Positions 11,692 through 23,300 of a DNA stretch of 64,000 nucleotides are shown here, piece after piece (within the stretch, counting starts at the first letter, position 1; the number at the start of each line of letters is the position of its first letter). Origin of the DNA: Clarireedia homoeocarpa (taxonomy: Eukaryota > Ascomycota > Leotiomycetes > Helotiales > Rutstroemiaceae). The position numbers were made by a program, and so were the translations under genes. Where the stretch lies: the NCBI GenBank assembly GCA_001465935.1, contig LNKV01000060.1:1-64000 (forward strand), in the 5' to 3' direction. The notes under the pieces are model-generated. The model was not told the origin of the DNA, made no database searches, and was given only the letters and a program-made list of their open reading frames with translations.

Positions 11692-12805
11692 ATATGATGG
11701 CACCGTTTGTGTACAAATGTCATTCGAGTGCTAGCGGGTATGGCATCGGTTGATGAGGGAGGATTGGATGGGATTAGAAGGCTATGAAGGACCCCCTGTA
11801 ATGATGGATTTTTATGGCTTGACTTCAACCTACCATGTTGAGATGACAAGACAAACACGGGATCTCAAAAAGCCAAGTTGCGAATCATAATGAAGTGTAC
11901 AATATCATACCAAAACCTAATCTTGTCAGACCATACAATTTTCATTCAGAAATATCGTACGAAGTACTCCCGATGGAACACGACGAGATGATTCTTACAC
12001 ACGCCAACCCATATTGACACTCTGCTCTACAACATCGGGCCCAGGGTTCTTGATTGTTTATATTTCAGTCCATGTGTTTGCGATGTGTTAGGTAAGATCT
12101 GACAATGTTGGGGTTATGAACCTATCGCATGTTCGGGATTATTTCGTATTCTAATTCCAACATTACTTAGATGGATACGGAAAGGAGCATGAAGCTGACA
12201 TTCAGTTCTGACTTTGATTCCTCCAATAGGCATAGTAACAGGAATACAACTTTTGTTGGAAGACACACATCGACTCTTGGTATTCCATTCCTGACAAGAT
12301 TGATGGTAACCTTCCCCATTGATATCGTAGATAGACGGGAAGGAACTTGATATTGAGGTAGGTCCGGTCCTGTCGCCATACATCTTGTTGGCCACAGTTC
12401 ATCTGATATCTTGCATTCTGCGTCGTCTTGGTGGCTGTATAATAAACTGTTATGGTGTTGTCGTGTTCGAGGTCAGCAAAAGACGCTTAAAGCAATATCT
12501 CGATACCAATCTAGAGAGCAGCTGCTCTTGACTATGACCTAGCTCTACCAAATACTCGTGTTTAATGGATCGATATTCCTCTTTTCTCCCAATATTACCA
12601 GTAAAATCCACGCAGAACCATCGTAAATCCAACATACACTTCCAAGTCCCTCCTGCTAACTCCATTTGGGGTCCAAAAAAGCTTAGACGCGGTCCCGTGG
12701 TGTTCGAAAGCAGCAAGCCTCTTTGAAATCTAGCACCGAAAGTTAATTCTTCTGTACAACCAAAATAGATACCATGGCGACAGCTTCTCTTCAATCATCA
12801 CGATC
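11692..12805. other. Intergenic, no gene seen
   Basis: Contains the Nup84 terminator side and the promoter of the AT-hook gene. Minus-strand open frames at 12114-12402 and 12450-12794 overlap one another and have no recognisable content. I see no RNA gene. Confidence 0.45.
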
Positions 12806-15800
12806 ATGTCAACAGTATCTATTGGTCGCTCCGCAGTTGTAAACGATACAGGAAATTTTGGTCACTTTCGTATCAATCAATTTGTTGATGCCGCTACTGG
12901 TAATGTGAATGCGACCGAGCTTCATCCTAGAATACAGACGCCGAACGCGAATTTAGTTACCAGTAGTAAAACACCAGTCGTCATTACCAACGGTACCGGC
13001 ACCGCAGCTGCGAAGGATTCGATGGCACAATCATCGCGCCCTGCTTCTGGCCAGAATAATAAGGAGCCGACACCAACAGTTGCACCTGCGAAGTCGAGCC
13101 AGCAGGAACAAGCTACAACCTCGTCGGGGGAGGGTTTTCGCGCGCTGGAGCTGGTCGAGTTGAACTCGAACTCGGCACTCGAGGGTGTTTTGGGCCCGAA
13201 CAAAGACGGTCGAGTACGAAATCCGGTTCCGAGTAAGCTGAAAGGCAAAACGGATAATAAAAAAGGCAATTTTGGTGTCATGCATATGGCAGCTAGTCCA
13301 GCTGGAAAGAAAGAAGTGCCAGGCAAGGACGCGGCAGCAGAGCGTGATGCTGCGGCGAGACGAACGAGTGAGAATACGGCATCGCGTGCGAAAGCTGCCC
13401 AGACCGAAAAATTCATTCCGCCAAAGAAGAGGGGACTCGACGCGGCCAAACAAGAAGTAGTCAATCGCGTATCCCCGTTTGGCTCCCGAGATGACACTAG
13501 ACAACGTGCGAGGCCACTCACCCCGGACGAGACGAAACATGAACAGGCGCGATTGTTGACATTGTTGAGAAGCATCAACCCAGTCACGGTTGTTGATCAG
13601 GTATGTAAAGCAGTGGCATATTTTGGTGGCATACCTGGTGCACCGCCCCCCGAAGATGGCATCTTTCCAGAGAGTGCGAATACAAGAGAGACCGGGGCAT
13701 TATTTATTGGCTGGTTAGCAGAGATCTTTCCCGATCTTTCAAGAGCCCCTCCGGAACCACCTGTACCAAAGTTACAAGAACCACCTTCTAGTAGCAAAGG
13801 CAAACGAGGTCGAGGTAGACCACCGAGAGATTCAAAAGGCATACCCTCAGGGGAGAATGGCACATCTGAACCTCCAGGTCCCTCTAATGGGTTTGGCTTT
13901 GGACCGGCTGTTCAAGCACCTACTTGGGGTTTACCACAATCTGTCACTCTTCTTAATACCGCTCCACCCATGGCTGCCCCACCAGTTCCACCAGTGCCAT
14001 CAGCAACTCCTACTACCTTTACCCAAACACCTCAGCAACCACCTCAAGCTGCACCACAGCCACAACCCGAACGACCTGAAACGCCCGTAACACAACAAAC
14101 CGATGACGGAATACTCGATAATGCATCTACAAGTAAAAGAAGACGAGGTAGACCGAAAGGATCGCGAAATAAGGGAAAAGAGGCACAGACGGGAGGTGAA
14201 AGTAGCGGGACAAACAATGGCGAGGCCGCTGTAGATCAAGGACCATCTGAGAAGAACGTCCAACATACGCCTGCTGTGGCGCAGATGACTGCCGAGAAGC
14301 CTGCTTCAGCAAAGGAATCACCAATTGTCCCTATGCAGAAGAATACCAACAACAATGCACAACCACGAATGACATATTCTGCAGAACACTGGCCAACGGA
14401 ATCCAGCGCAGCTTCTTCTTCTGCAATTCTTCCACAACAACAAATCAGTCCAGAGGAAAGAGCTGTTCTTGAAGTATTGCAGCGTGAGGGAGGACCGTCA
14501 GGAGGACCGTCGGGAGGAGCAAACGCTGTCAATTTCAATGCAAACCAAATGACACCCGTGAATAACGGGGCTACGCCTACTGGCATCAAACGAAAACGAG
14601 GACCTAACAAACCGAAGCCTGTGCCTAATGCTTCTGCTCAAAATCCATCTAGGCCACAATCCCAAGCTAGTCATGTGAATCAGAACGCTAGTCCCCTGCC
14701 ACCACCCGCCGAAAGTCCTGTTGTCCAGAAGGAGAATGTTCAATGGGCATCCGTTGAAACTACCGCTGTTCCACCACCCGCGAAAAGACAACGTAAACCA
14801 AAGCCTACTGCACCAAATGATCCTGCGGCACGCAAAAAGGCTGCTTCTGTAGTCAGTAATGCTACCCCTCCTATACCTCCAAGCACTATACCCGACTCCC
14901 CTGCGACGTCAAATCAAGGCATACAACAACAAACCACGCAACAACAACAGAGCGTACCCGTGACTCGACCCGCTGCTGATGTAGGAGGTCTTGAAGCACA
15001 TTATGCCCGGTTCGAAAATTCTATACAGAATGCACGAAGCGTAACACCGTCAGTTCCCCCTCAAATCCGTCAACACCAGAAGAATGCTTCGGTTCAACAA
15101 GCCACTCCACAGCAAATGGTGCAGCAAAACTCCCAACAGGCTCAACAAGTCCAGATGCAACAACAAACTTCGCAGCAGAGCAATTCACGTGATGAGCAGA
15201 AAATGGCACAAAACTCTACCGGAAGAACTACATCAAATCCTTATTTCCCTCGCAATACTGCCGCAAACTATGTCTCTCAATATCCGTCACATCAAACACC
15301 TCAGCAATATAGTAATCATCAACCTTCGCCACAATTGAGCAACACATATCGATCGAATAACATGACTCAACCTTCTCCTCAATTCTCCCAAGCAGATAAT
15401 ACATACCGCACCGCCAGTCCTCACATTACTCAACAATCTCCCTCCTTCTCCCAAGTCGACAGCACCGCCTACCGCACGCCATCCTCCCTCGCCCAAACCT
15501 CACCAACCTACTCTCAACCCGAAGTCACATCCTACAACCCCCGCACCTCCTCCCTCTCCGCAGCCACAAACCCCTCCTCCTACTCCCAACCAGACTACAA
15601 ACCCTCCTCCTCTCTCACCGCCGCCTACTCCCGTCCCTCTGCCTCTTCCCATCAACCTCAACAACACCAATCATACAATCATTTCACCGACGCTTCCTGG
15701 CCCGATCTCCCCTCACTGGACTCGCTCGGTAGTCATAATTCCTACGGCGCTGCGGCGGCGGCGGGTATGAGCGCTATGCAGAACTCGAGTACGAGGAGCA

Positions 15801-16030
15801 ATGCGGGAGGGTCGATATACGGGACGAGCTCGGGACTAGGAGGAGCTTTTGATACAGGTGGGAATGATCTTCTGAGGGTGAGTAGGACAGGAAGTGGAAG
15901 TGTGGGTACGGGATACGCTGGAGGTGCGGGCGTTACTGGAGGGTATGCTGGAGGGGGGGCTGTTGGGACCGGTGGGTTCGATGCGGGGGAAGAGAGATTG
16001 GTTAAGGGGATGTATGGGAGGGGGAGGTAA
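12806..16030 (+). CDS. Large AT-hook, Q/P-rich protein, probably chromatin-associated
   Basis: One intronless frame of 1074 codons from MSTVSIGRSA. An N-terminal 240 residues of disordered, K/R-rich sequence precede a short ordered block at about 250-310 (LLTLLRSINPVTVVDQVCKA and GALFIGWLAEIFPDL), the only part that looks like a folded domain. Two canonical AT-hooks follow, KRGRGRPPR near residue 333 and KRRRGRPKG near 446. Weaker basic patches are KRKRGPNKPK near 594 and KRQRKPKP near 657. The remainder is Q-, P-, S- and Y-rich with runs such as QQQTTQQQQ, a poly-Ala near 985 and a glycine-rich tail. AT-hooks bind the minor groove of AT-rich DNA, so a nuclear DNA-binding or transcription-cofactor role is inferred. 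I do not recognise a named orthologue. No intron signal is needed. Confidence 0.75.
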   Translation: MSTVSIGRSAVVNDTGNFGHFRINQFVDAATGNVNATELHPRIQTPNANLVTSSKTPVVITNGTGTAAAKDSMAQSSRPASGQNNKEPTPTVAPAKSSQQEQATTSSGEGFRALELVELNSNSALEGVLGPNKDGRVRNPVPSKLKGKTDNKKGNFGVMHMAASPAGKKEVPGKDAAAERDAAARRTSENTASRAKAAQTEKFIPPKKRGLDAAKQEVVNRVSPFGSRDDTRQRARPLTPDETKHEQARLLTLLRSINPVTVVDQVCKAVAYFGGIPGAPPPEDGIFPESANTRETGALFIGWLAEIFPDLSRAPPEPPVPKLQEPPSSSKGKRGRGRPPRDSKGIPSGENGTSEPPGPSNGFGFGPAVQAPTWGLPQSVTLLNTAPPMAAPPVPPVPSATPTTFTQTPQQPPQAAPQPQPERPETPVTQQTDDGILDNASTSKRRRGRPKGSRNKGKEAQTGGESSGTNNGEAAVDQGPSEKNVQHTPAVAQMTAEKPASAKESPIVPMQKNTNNNAQPRMTYSAEHWPTESSAASSSAILPQQQISPEERAVLEVLQREGGPSGGPSGGANAVNFNANQMTPVNNGATPTGIKRKRGPNKPKPVPNASAQNPSRPQSQASHVNQNASPLPPPAESPVVQKENVQWASVETTAVPPPAKRQRKPKPTAPNDPAARKKAASVVSNATPPIPPSTIPDSPATSNQGIQQQTTQQQQSVPVTRPAADVGGLEAHYARFENSIQNARSVTPSVPPQIRQHQKNASVQQATPQQMVQQNSQQAQQVQMQQQTSQQSNSRDEQKMAQNSTGRTTSNPYFPRNTAANYVSQYPSHQTPQQYSNHQPSPQLSNTYRSNNMTQPSPQFSQADNTYRTASPHITQQSPSFSQVDSTAYRTPSSLAQTSPTYSQPEVTSYNPRTSSLSAATNPSSYSQPDYKPSSSLTAAYSRPSASSHQPQQHQSYNHFTDASWPDLPSLDSLGSHNSYGAAAAAGMSAMQNSSTRSNAGGSIYGTSSGLGGAFDTGGNDLLRVSRTGSGSVGTGYAGGAGVTGGYAGGGAVGTGGFDAGEERLVKGMYGRGR

Positions 16031-18057
16031 AGTCGGGTTTCGTCACTGATGACTGTGAGATATATATATAAAAATAGGAGATTTTGCACTGTTCTAATGG
16101 CTGGATGGGCAGAGGTAGGAGTTACCTTGCGCACGTGGCATGTGAGAGAGAGAGAGAGAGAGAAACGAGCATTACGACATTAGCTCCGCATACAAAACTG
16201 CAGGCACACAGGGATTGGTCAAAATACAGGATACGATATGATAGGGTATGGGGTCTGTTTGGGACGCATATGCGCTGGAATGGAATGAAGATGTGTATGA
16301 AGACGAGACGAGACGAGACGAGATGCGTACAGGATGACATGGGATTTTGATGAGGATACCCTTTTTCTTCCGAATGGGAACGTAACGGTAGACTGGGAGG
16401 CGGATAGGAAGACGGATCTTGGGAATGGGATGGAGATGGTGCATGTCTTTTTATTTTACTTTTTTTCCTTCCATTTTTTTTGTGTAGTATGCGTTGGTAT
16501 TCTTAGTCTTTCTTCTCTCTCTCTCTTCCCCCGCTCCCTCCTCTGCAGTTCGGTTTTGGTGTGTTGTTTTCTATTGGTGTGCTGTGGTATAAGTGAGAGA
16601 GGAAGTGACAGGCAGATAGAGTAAAAAAGAAAGATGTGTATGGGAGTGGAAATGTATGCAGAAAGAGGACAGCGAGCGGTAGAGGACAGAGGGGAGGATC
16701 AAGACGAAAATCGGAATTAGGATGGATATGTTGGGCTGGGATTTTTTTTGTTGGGCTGTGATAGTATAGTAATAAATGATACCAATTTTGAGTTTTTATT
16801 TTTTGTTTTTTCTCGGAGAGACTTTTTGAGGGGTTTTTGGTGGGGGTGATTGTGGAGATTGGTGATGTGCGGGGGTGGGGTGGGAGGATAGGGGTTTGGT
16901 TGCATAAGTTCGAGGAACATATTTGGATTACTAGGCGAAAGGCGGGAATTGCTTATGCGGTAGTAGGAAGATGTCAAGCAGCGACGCTGGAATAACGGGA
17001 ATGGCTTCAAGATGTAGGATGAATTGTTCTTTCTATTCTCCATACCAAATTGCTGCTATCTATGGAATATGCTAGGCAAGAGGTAGGATAATCTCCAAGA
17101 AAGTAATCTTTCATCTTGAGCTTCAAAGGCTCCAGGCATCTTAATGATCTGACTTGATGCAGAGTGAATGATTGAAGGGCCCTGTTAATGATATACTAGT
17201 ACTCGTCGTCACCGAGCAGCCTCCATGCATATCACAACCCCACGATGAGAAGATTCTTCGAAGTAGAGTAGGACAATGAAAGCAGGACAAGCCATAGGTA
17301 CAATCGATTGTCCAAAAAGCAAAGAGAACATTCAAGCCATTCGCATCAACCTACAAGGCAAAACTGACGACGCCCCTACTAAAAGACTACACTACGGGGC
17401 CATTCCGACTCAATAGAACTATGAAGAATTCAAGGCTGCTACGCAGAACGCAGAAAACTACCTTCGAACAGAGAACCGGCTATCTCAACCCTTATTCCAT
17501 CTCTTTCTATGATCGCTCTATTCCAGGTAGTAGATCTTGAATATCTGAATTAGAGAGGGACAATACTCGTAAAAGAAGGACAAAGAATATACGTATTTGA
17601 TTGCACAAAAGCAAGGTAGAATATCCAAGTCATTCCACACCAGCTGAGCCTATCTCTCTCCAACTATCCGAACATCCCTCTTTCTATGACCCCCTCCATT
17701 CTAGGCAAATGCTCAAATACAATGCGCTTGACTGGTTACTCGGATCTCTTGAGTAGAATCTCTTCAGTCACTTTACAACGTCCCGTCAACGACCTTGTAT
17801 TTCCTTGTCGACCCACAAAAGTAGTAGTGAATTTGTCTGCGAGTGAATGACGCCATCTGTGCTTCGGCACACTTCTCAGTCTAATAGCATCTTCTTCGGG
17901 CATTTGGAAGCGATTGATTCGGAATGATTACTGCATATCAGCGCCATGTCGATTGTTCAGTGTCGCGACAGTCGTGAGAGTGATCGTGCGTGCATTGCGC
18001 TCAAAACTTTAGATAATCAGCGCATTTTTTTTCTGCCAGGCACACGACCCATGCGCG
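16031..18057. other. Intergenic, simple repeats
   Basis: Holds a (GA)n run near 16145-16162, GACGAGAC repeats near 16300 and CT/T-rich stretches (16440-16560, 16740-16810). Two loosely similar segments around 17300-17540 and 17600-17720 share words such as CTCTTTCTATGA and may be an old duplication. I find no coding region or RNA gene. Confidence 0.45.
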
Positions 18058-18960
18058 TCATGTTTGCTGTGCTGATGCGGACGATACCATGATATATCTT
18101 GACAATGAGTGTCGGAGCGAAGTTCTAAAGTTCAGCGACCCATCACCGTCTTTAGAGCGCGTATTGAATGTACTAAAATTAGTGGGATTGCGTGCGGATT
18201 GTTTTACCTCAGCCATGCATCGCTTCTCGAGCATTGCCACTTCATATTTAAACCAAGGGTCGTTCTCTTGCGTCTTGATGACGTGTTTCCCCTTGCCATT
18301 AATCCATTCCTGGTAATCCCATTCGATGAACTTACCTCTTCCTTCCTCACAGTATACATACAAGAAAGCCCACAAGGCCCAGAACCCGGTCCAAATTTCT
18401 TGACTGAACATTTCCTCTAACACCGCAAATGCTCAGGACAGTAGTATCTATATCTGATCATGCTAGAGACACGACGAGCCTCTGGCGATGCATCACGATA
18501 TTCCAGAGTGGGATCAGCTGGAGTAATGGTAGGAGCAACGTGGGCAGTGATTGGTGCTGCGGGAGGGGTCTTTCGTGCAGGATCTTGTTCTTGAATGCAG
18601 AGCGTTTGCAGTCTTTCTCTCGCGGTATCCTGGATTTTCGATTCAAGGTCTTCGTAAGTCTCGATCTCAAGTCTTTGATCAAGCCGAGTTTCTTCACGAC
18701 CTGACGACGAGTGGCATGCATCGCCCGAGCGACGCTCGGTCCCAAGGGGTTGATGAAGGTAATGAGCTGATTTGGAGATAAACTCGTTTGCGCTGCAGTA
18801 TACGTCGTCTCCGCTTGATTTAGCGCCGGCCGAAGCCTTGTCCGATGAAGGTGTAGAACCGACTTCACTCGAAAAATCAGGCTGTGCATATTGGTCTCTC
18901 TCTCTCTACGGTCTCTTCAATTAATCGTAGTATTTCTTCGTCGACCAGTGGTACTTGCAT
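18058..18960 (-). CDS. Unknown protein, likely one membrane segment, several exons
   Basis: A minus-strand frame with good coding character runs from about 18887 to 18430: acidic and serine-rich, then RLEIETYEDLESKIQD and TITPADPTLEYRDASPEA. A second open segment, 18420-18058, contains EIWTGFWALWAFLYVY (a probable transmembrane helix) followed by EWDYQEWINGKGK and a charged tail. They join through a short intron (donor GTGTCT, acceptor TTAG near 18420) that gives ARQEMFSQEIW. An upstream exon reading VEDMQ can be joined by an intron with donor GTACCA and acceptor CACAG, which also jumps a (GA)6 run. The 5' end, and whether GGTAAGT after CEEGR is used as a donor, are uncertain. No family is recognised. 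A membrane-anchored protein is an inference from the hydrophobic helix. Confidence 0.45.
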
Positions 18961-20367
18961 GTCTTCTACTTTCTTGACACCTAGGAAGACAATATTAATT
19001 CAAGATGTTGAATAGAAAAAAGATACACAGTGAGCCTACAAAAGTAGTAGTAGACGTAAAGTTTCAATCTTCAGATCAAAGAAATGGGAAGGCAGCAATG
19101 GGAGAAGAAAAACAGCGCTAAGCTTGATTAGACGGAAGTACCTTAATTTTATTTACACGTTATACAATAATAGCAAAGGCGAAATTAAAGTGTTTTGTTG
19201 CTAGGGTAACTTGTCCTATTGTTTGGTGACTCGCTAGGAAGATCATCATGTATAGCCTTCGACCAGCTTAGACGCATAGCAAAGAAGGTTGTTACCGTTG
19301 ACAGCCAGAGCCTCGATGCTATAGTTGATATTTACATAGAGTACTTACATTATCATCTTTGGCTTAGAGGTAGGTATTCGCCTTGAAGTGGGTATACGAC
19401 CTCCTGGAGACCCTATAATCTCAAGTTCCTCACTCTCCTGACAGCCAAGGAATTAGCCGAACGTTGGTGAGCCGCGATCTCAGGTGCCATCGTTGCGAAC
19501 GCTACACGGCTTTCACCGCGTCAAAAAGAAATCATAAGCACCATCAATACGACTCGAAATCAAAGGCTCAAACAAACTGCAGAGAATGAAGAGGAGTGTG
19601 AAAGTATGTAGAAGGTTGAAGGAAAGGTGGAGATGGCGGGGTAGTGAGGACTGAGGGGTGATTCCGTGCAGATCAAGAGCTTCTTAAAGCAAGCGGGTTT
19701 GTGATGAAACAAATGCATTTACTACTAAGTCAGATGATAAATTGCGATATGTATTGGAGATGGCCAATAAAATGAATGAGTGACTTCCTTCCCTCCCTCC
19801 CTTCGACAACGAAACTTCTGCCGCTGATTGAAGAGGAAGATGAGGTATGAACGAGCAACTTTTTCTCCACCATTGTCAGCTGCGATTCCAGTTGTTCGGT
19901 CAATTTAGTCACCCGAGCCTGCGGTTGCTGATTGCAAGTAGATTCGGTGAATAAGTATCGGGATCAGACGAGACGTTAGGTGGCGAACGAAGTGTGTATG
20001 TGTATAGAACGAGAGATTACTGAACCAAAGAACGCCACAAAAAACTTTTGATAATAGTGTAAGATTATGGGTTCTGCTAGAAAGGGCAAACAAAACCGCG
20101 TTGCTGAACTTCTTATGCTTTTTGGTAGGCTACTGCTGGAAAACTCATCGCATGTTGATAAGGGTAACTCCAAGGATACGATTTCGAGGTGAAGCCAGCT
20201 GCTAAAAAGATATTGCTGAAGATAATAACGTAGAAATTAAGAGTGATAGTCGTCGCTGAAGGTTCATGAAATGATAAGTGCCGTGTAATTGGTATTATTT
20301 CGAGCAGCAAGTATTGCACGAAGCGTAAAAGTAGAGCTTATCATTAGTTGCTCGGACTTGAGATCTC
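18961..20367. other. Intergenic, no supported gene
   Basis: AT-rich sequence between two minus-strand genes. Plus-strand frames around 19430-19600 give protein-like fragments but contain a stop and no start, so I do not call a gene. The promoter of the 18 kb gene should lie in the 3' part of this block when read on the minus strand. Confidence 0.4.
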
Positions 20368-23300
20368 TCAAATAGGGCTTTGCTTATTTAGGTACTCATT
20401 GAGCCAATCGTCTAATTTCTGATAATCAGAAATGATGTTCACCGTGTGTCCATCCTCATCTACAAGTGGTCAGCTAGACGGCACTGAAAGCTCAACAATG
20501 GGAACACTACCTTGGATAACCTCACCCAAGAAGGACAGTGTATCTTTTTCACTGAGGGTTTTCTTTCCACCTAAAGTCCTGTCAATTTCTGCACTCTTGA
20601 ATTTCTGCACTATTTATCACAAATCAGTTGTAACCATATTTAAAAGATTGTAGGACTTACTTTGAAGTAGTCTAATATCAACACTTCTTCTAATCATAAA
20701 TCTGGCGAAATGTGTCTCTTTCTTCTGGCCAATTCGATAAATCCGACTGTTGGCTTGATTTTCCACTGCCAAATTCCACCAAAGATCTCTATACAATCGT
20801 TAGTAGAAAGTAGAAAGTTTGAAAGCAATTCCCTTACACTATGATGGCCCGGTTGGCACATGTGAGATTGAGCCCTACCCCACCGACTTTTAGACCTATA
20901 AGAAGAACTGTAATGGCAGAGGTTTTTTTTGAATGATTCAAGTGCATCAGTTCTCTGATCTTGTGCCATCTCGCCCTAGCAGTAGGTTAGCAAGACTTTC
21001 CTGTCTTAGTGACTTTCTACTCCAAACTTACAACATAATAGATAAAATGGATGTCTTCTTCTGTCAACATGATTCCAATCAAGCGAATCATCAGAGTCCA
21101 CTGCACAAAAATAATGACTTTGTCGGAGGGTGCCTCTTTCTTCCAGATTTGAAGTTGATCCCGAATTGCGTCAACCTTTGCGCTTCTCGGCAACGAGGCG
21201 TTTCCTTTGTCAAACTCTTCGAGCCACTCAGATCTTGTATTCAGGCTTGGTGCAAATCTTAATGCATCCCTCCCTTTCTTAGCCGCCTTTGAGATGGCTT
21301 TCGGGCTTTCACCGACAGACTTTAGACGATCGTAGAGAAATTCCTTGTTACACGTCGGACAACGTAAAGTCTAACAACGATTAGTCAGGATAAGATTTCA
21401 TCCATTATGATATTTTCCTTCTCAACTTACATCATCTCGAGCAGTCTGCTCCTTGATATTGTCTTCTATGCACGTACCACAAAAGACATGTCCACATCCG
21501 CGGATCTGTTGTGGATCCTGGATCGCGTCATAACATAACATGCATTCATCTTCATCAGAGAATTTGTAGCTATTTGGACTCTCTCTGCCATATTCAAGAT
21601 CCCTGATCCAAATGCTTACGCCTGTCGAGAGATTAGTCCTGTAAGATAGTAGAACGACAATGATTGTTAGACCTACGATCATGTAATGCGAGAGCAGCTC
21701 CCTGAAGTTCTGGACAGACTTCCCACATTTGCCTCTGAACTTCACGCAGAGTGACAACATCGAACATGATCTAGCAGAGTAAGCTAAATCTATGGTGGGA
21801 AGTGGATCAACTTACCTTCATCTGAGGCTCAATCAAGATTGGAGATGCGATGAATCTTATTAATCAGCGAATGAACTCGCAATGAGTAGTAGCTTACTTA
21901 CTGTCGAAGCCTTAGAACCATGATAATGGCAAACTTCAACTTCTTTCTTGGATCCATGTTAGTATAAGAGGAATTGTTCTCCTTTATCAACTGTCTGAAC
22001 TTTTCCTCGACGGCTCGATATAGAACTTCAGTCACTGGATCGAAGTCGATGGTGACTTCTTTACGATGAGGAGTAGGTAGGGACACAATCTCGTGACCAA
22101 GAATTTTAGATTGCATTGTCCTTCTTCTAATAGTTAACACATTGCTGTCAATTTAAGAAAGTCAAAAACAAACAACTTACCGAATGACCAATCTCGACAG
22201 CACCGCGTCAAGGCGACCATCGCATAACTTCTATTCTTCTATGTCAGCGGAAAATTCCCTGAGGGGGCGTAGAAGAATAACAAACATTTTTCTCGGTGCA
22301 AAAATCTCTCTTGAATCTACAATTTTCAGGTCAGTAGGTACGCATCAAATCAAATACTTACATACTCTCTAAAGGTAGTAGTTGTAGGATCTTTCAAAAA
22401 ACGAAAGTATGAATATAATTCTGTTTCAAATCAGTGAAAAGTGAAAGGGGATGTGATATTTGATTAACCTAATCGACCATTCATCATTGGGGTCTATAAA
22501 GATAAGCTCATGCCAAGTGAGAACAGCGAGAGGGTTCACTTACTCCGGTCACTACCCATCTGTGTTGTCCCGGAAGAGCATTCGCAGCATGACTTGTACG
22601 GGATGAGTGGTTTTTGATGTTGTGCTAACAAAATTAGCTTTCAAATGCAAGATTTGCTAAGAGTCTAAGACCACTAACTGCCTCGTCGAGAACAACCTGG
22701 AGATAGTTTGTTAGCACAGGACTTGTGTTAAGGGAAGAAGGAGAACTCACTCTATACCAGTTGATTTGGTGCAAAATACCTGCAAATTCTTTACGATTCT
22801 CGGAGATCCATTCCTCTATGGCTGTCTCTTCATCAATAGAGCCGCCTCTATGCACACGGCTCCTCGCCAGATCTGCAAACCATTTATCTGAAGGCCATGG
22901 GCAACTCATCATTACCTGGTTATAGGTGGTCACCACCATGTCAGCGTTCTGTACTGACTGCCTTTCAAGTTTCTGGGCCTTTCTAAACACAATAACATTT
23001 AAATCATCATCCGCGATATGCGTTTCAATTTCTGCCCTCCATTGCTTGGCCTGGTAAAGTTAGTAGGTGGTGGCGTATCATGAAATATAACTTACAATAC
23101 TGGATGGGCAAACAACGAGTGTTGGGCCCACTTCTTTTCTTGGTAAGCCATCCGGGCGAGGGTTTCCTATAATTGTCTGAGGCTTGGGTTAGAGGTTGCG
23201 CATCCTTACTCATGTTCATGACTTACAGCTAAGACCTCGACGGTCTTTCCAAGCCCCATCACGTCGCAATTAAAGCCTCCAGATGGCCCTTCAGCGTCGA

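Noticed and set aside
12450..12794. Minus-strand frame of 114 codons upstream of the AT-hook gene
   Set aside because: No ATG-based start with support, overlapping frames on the same strand, and no recognisable content.
12922..13587. Long antisense frame of 221 codons inside the AT-hook gene
   Set aside because: It is the shadow of a GC-skewed coding strand. Composition (S, A, F, G runs) mirrors the sense codons.
17300..17720. Possible ncRNA or repeat pair
   Set aside because: Similarity between the two segments is weak and patchy, with no promoter-like or structural signal I could confirm.
18890..18960. Frameshift caused by the (GA)6 run in the unknown 18-kb gene
   Set aside because: An intron with donor GTACCA and acceptor CACAG restores the frame and removes the run, so a broken gene is not required.
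19430..19600. Protein-like fragments (KELAERW, RQKEIISTINTTRNQ) on the plus strand
   Set aside because: They contain a stop, no start and no splice partners. They may be an old relic, but I cannot support a gene.
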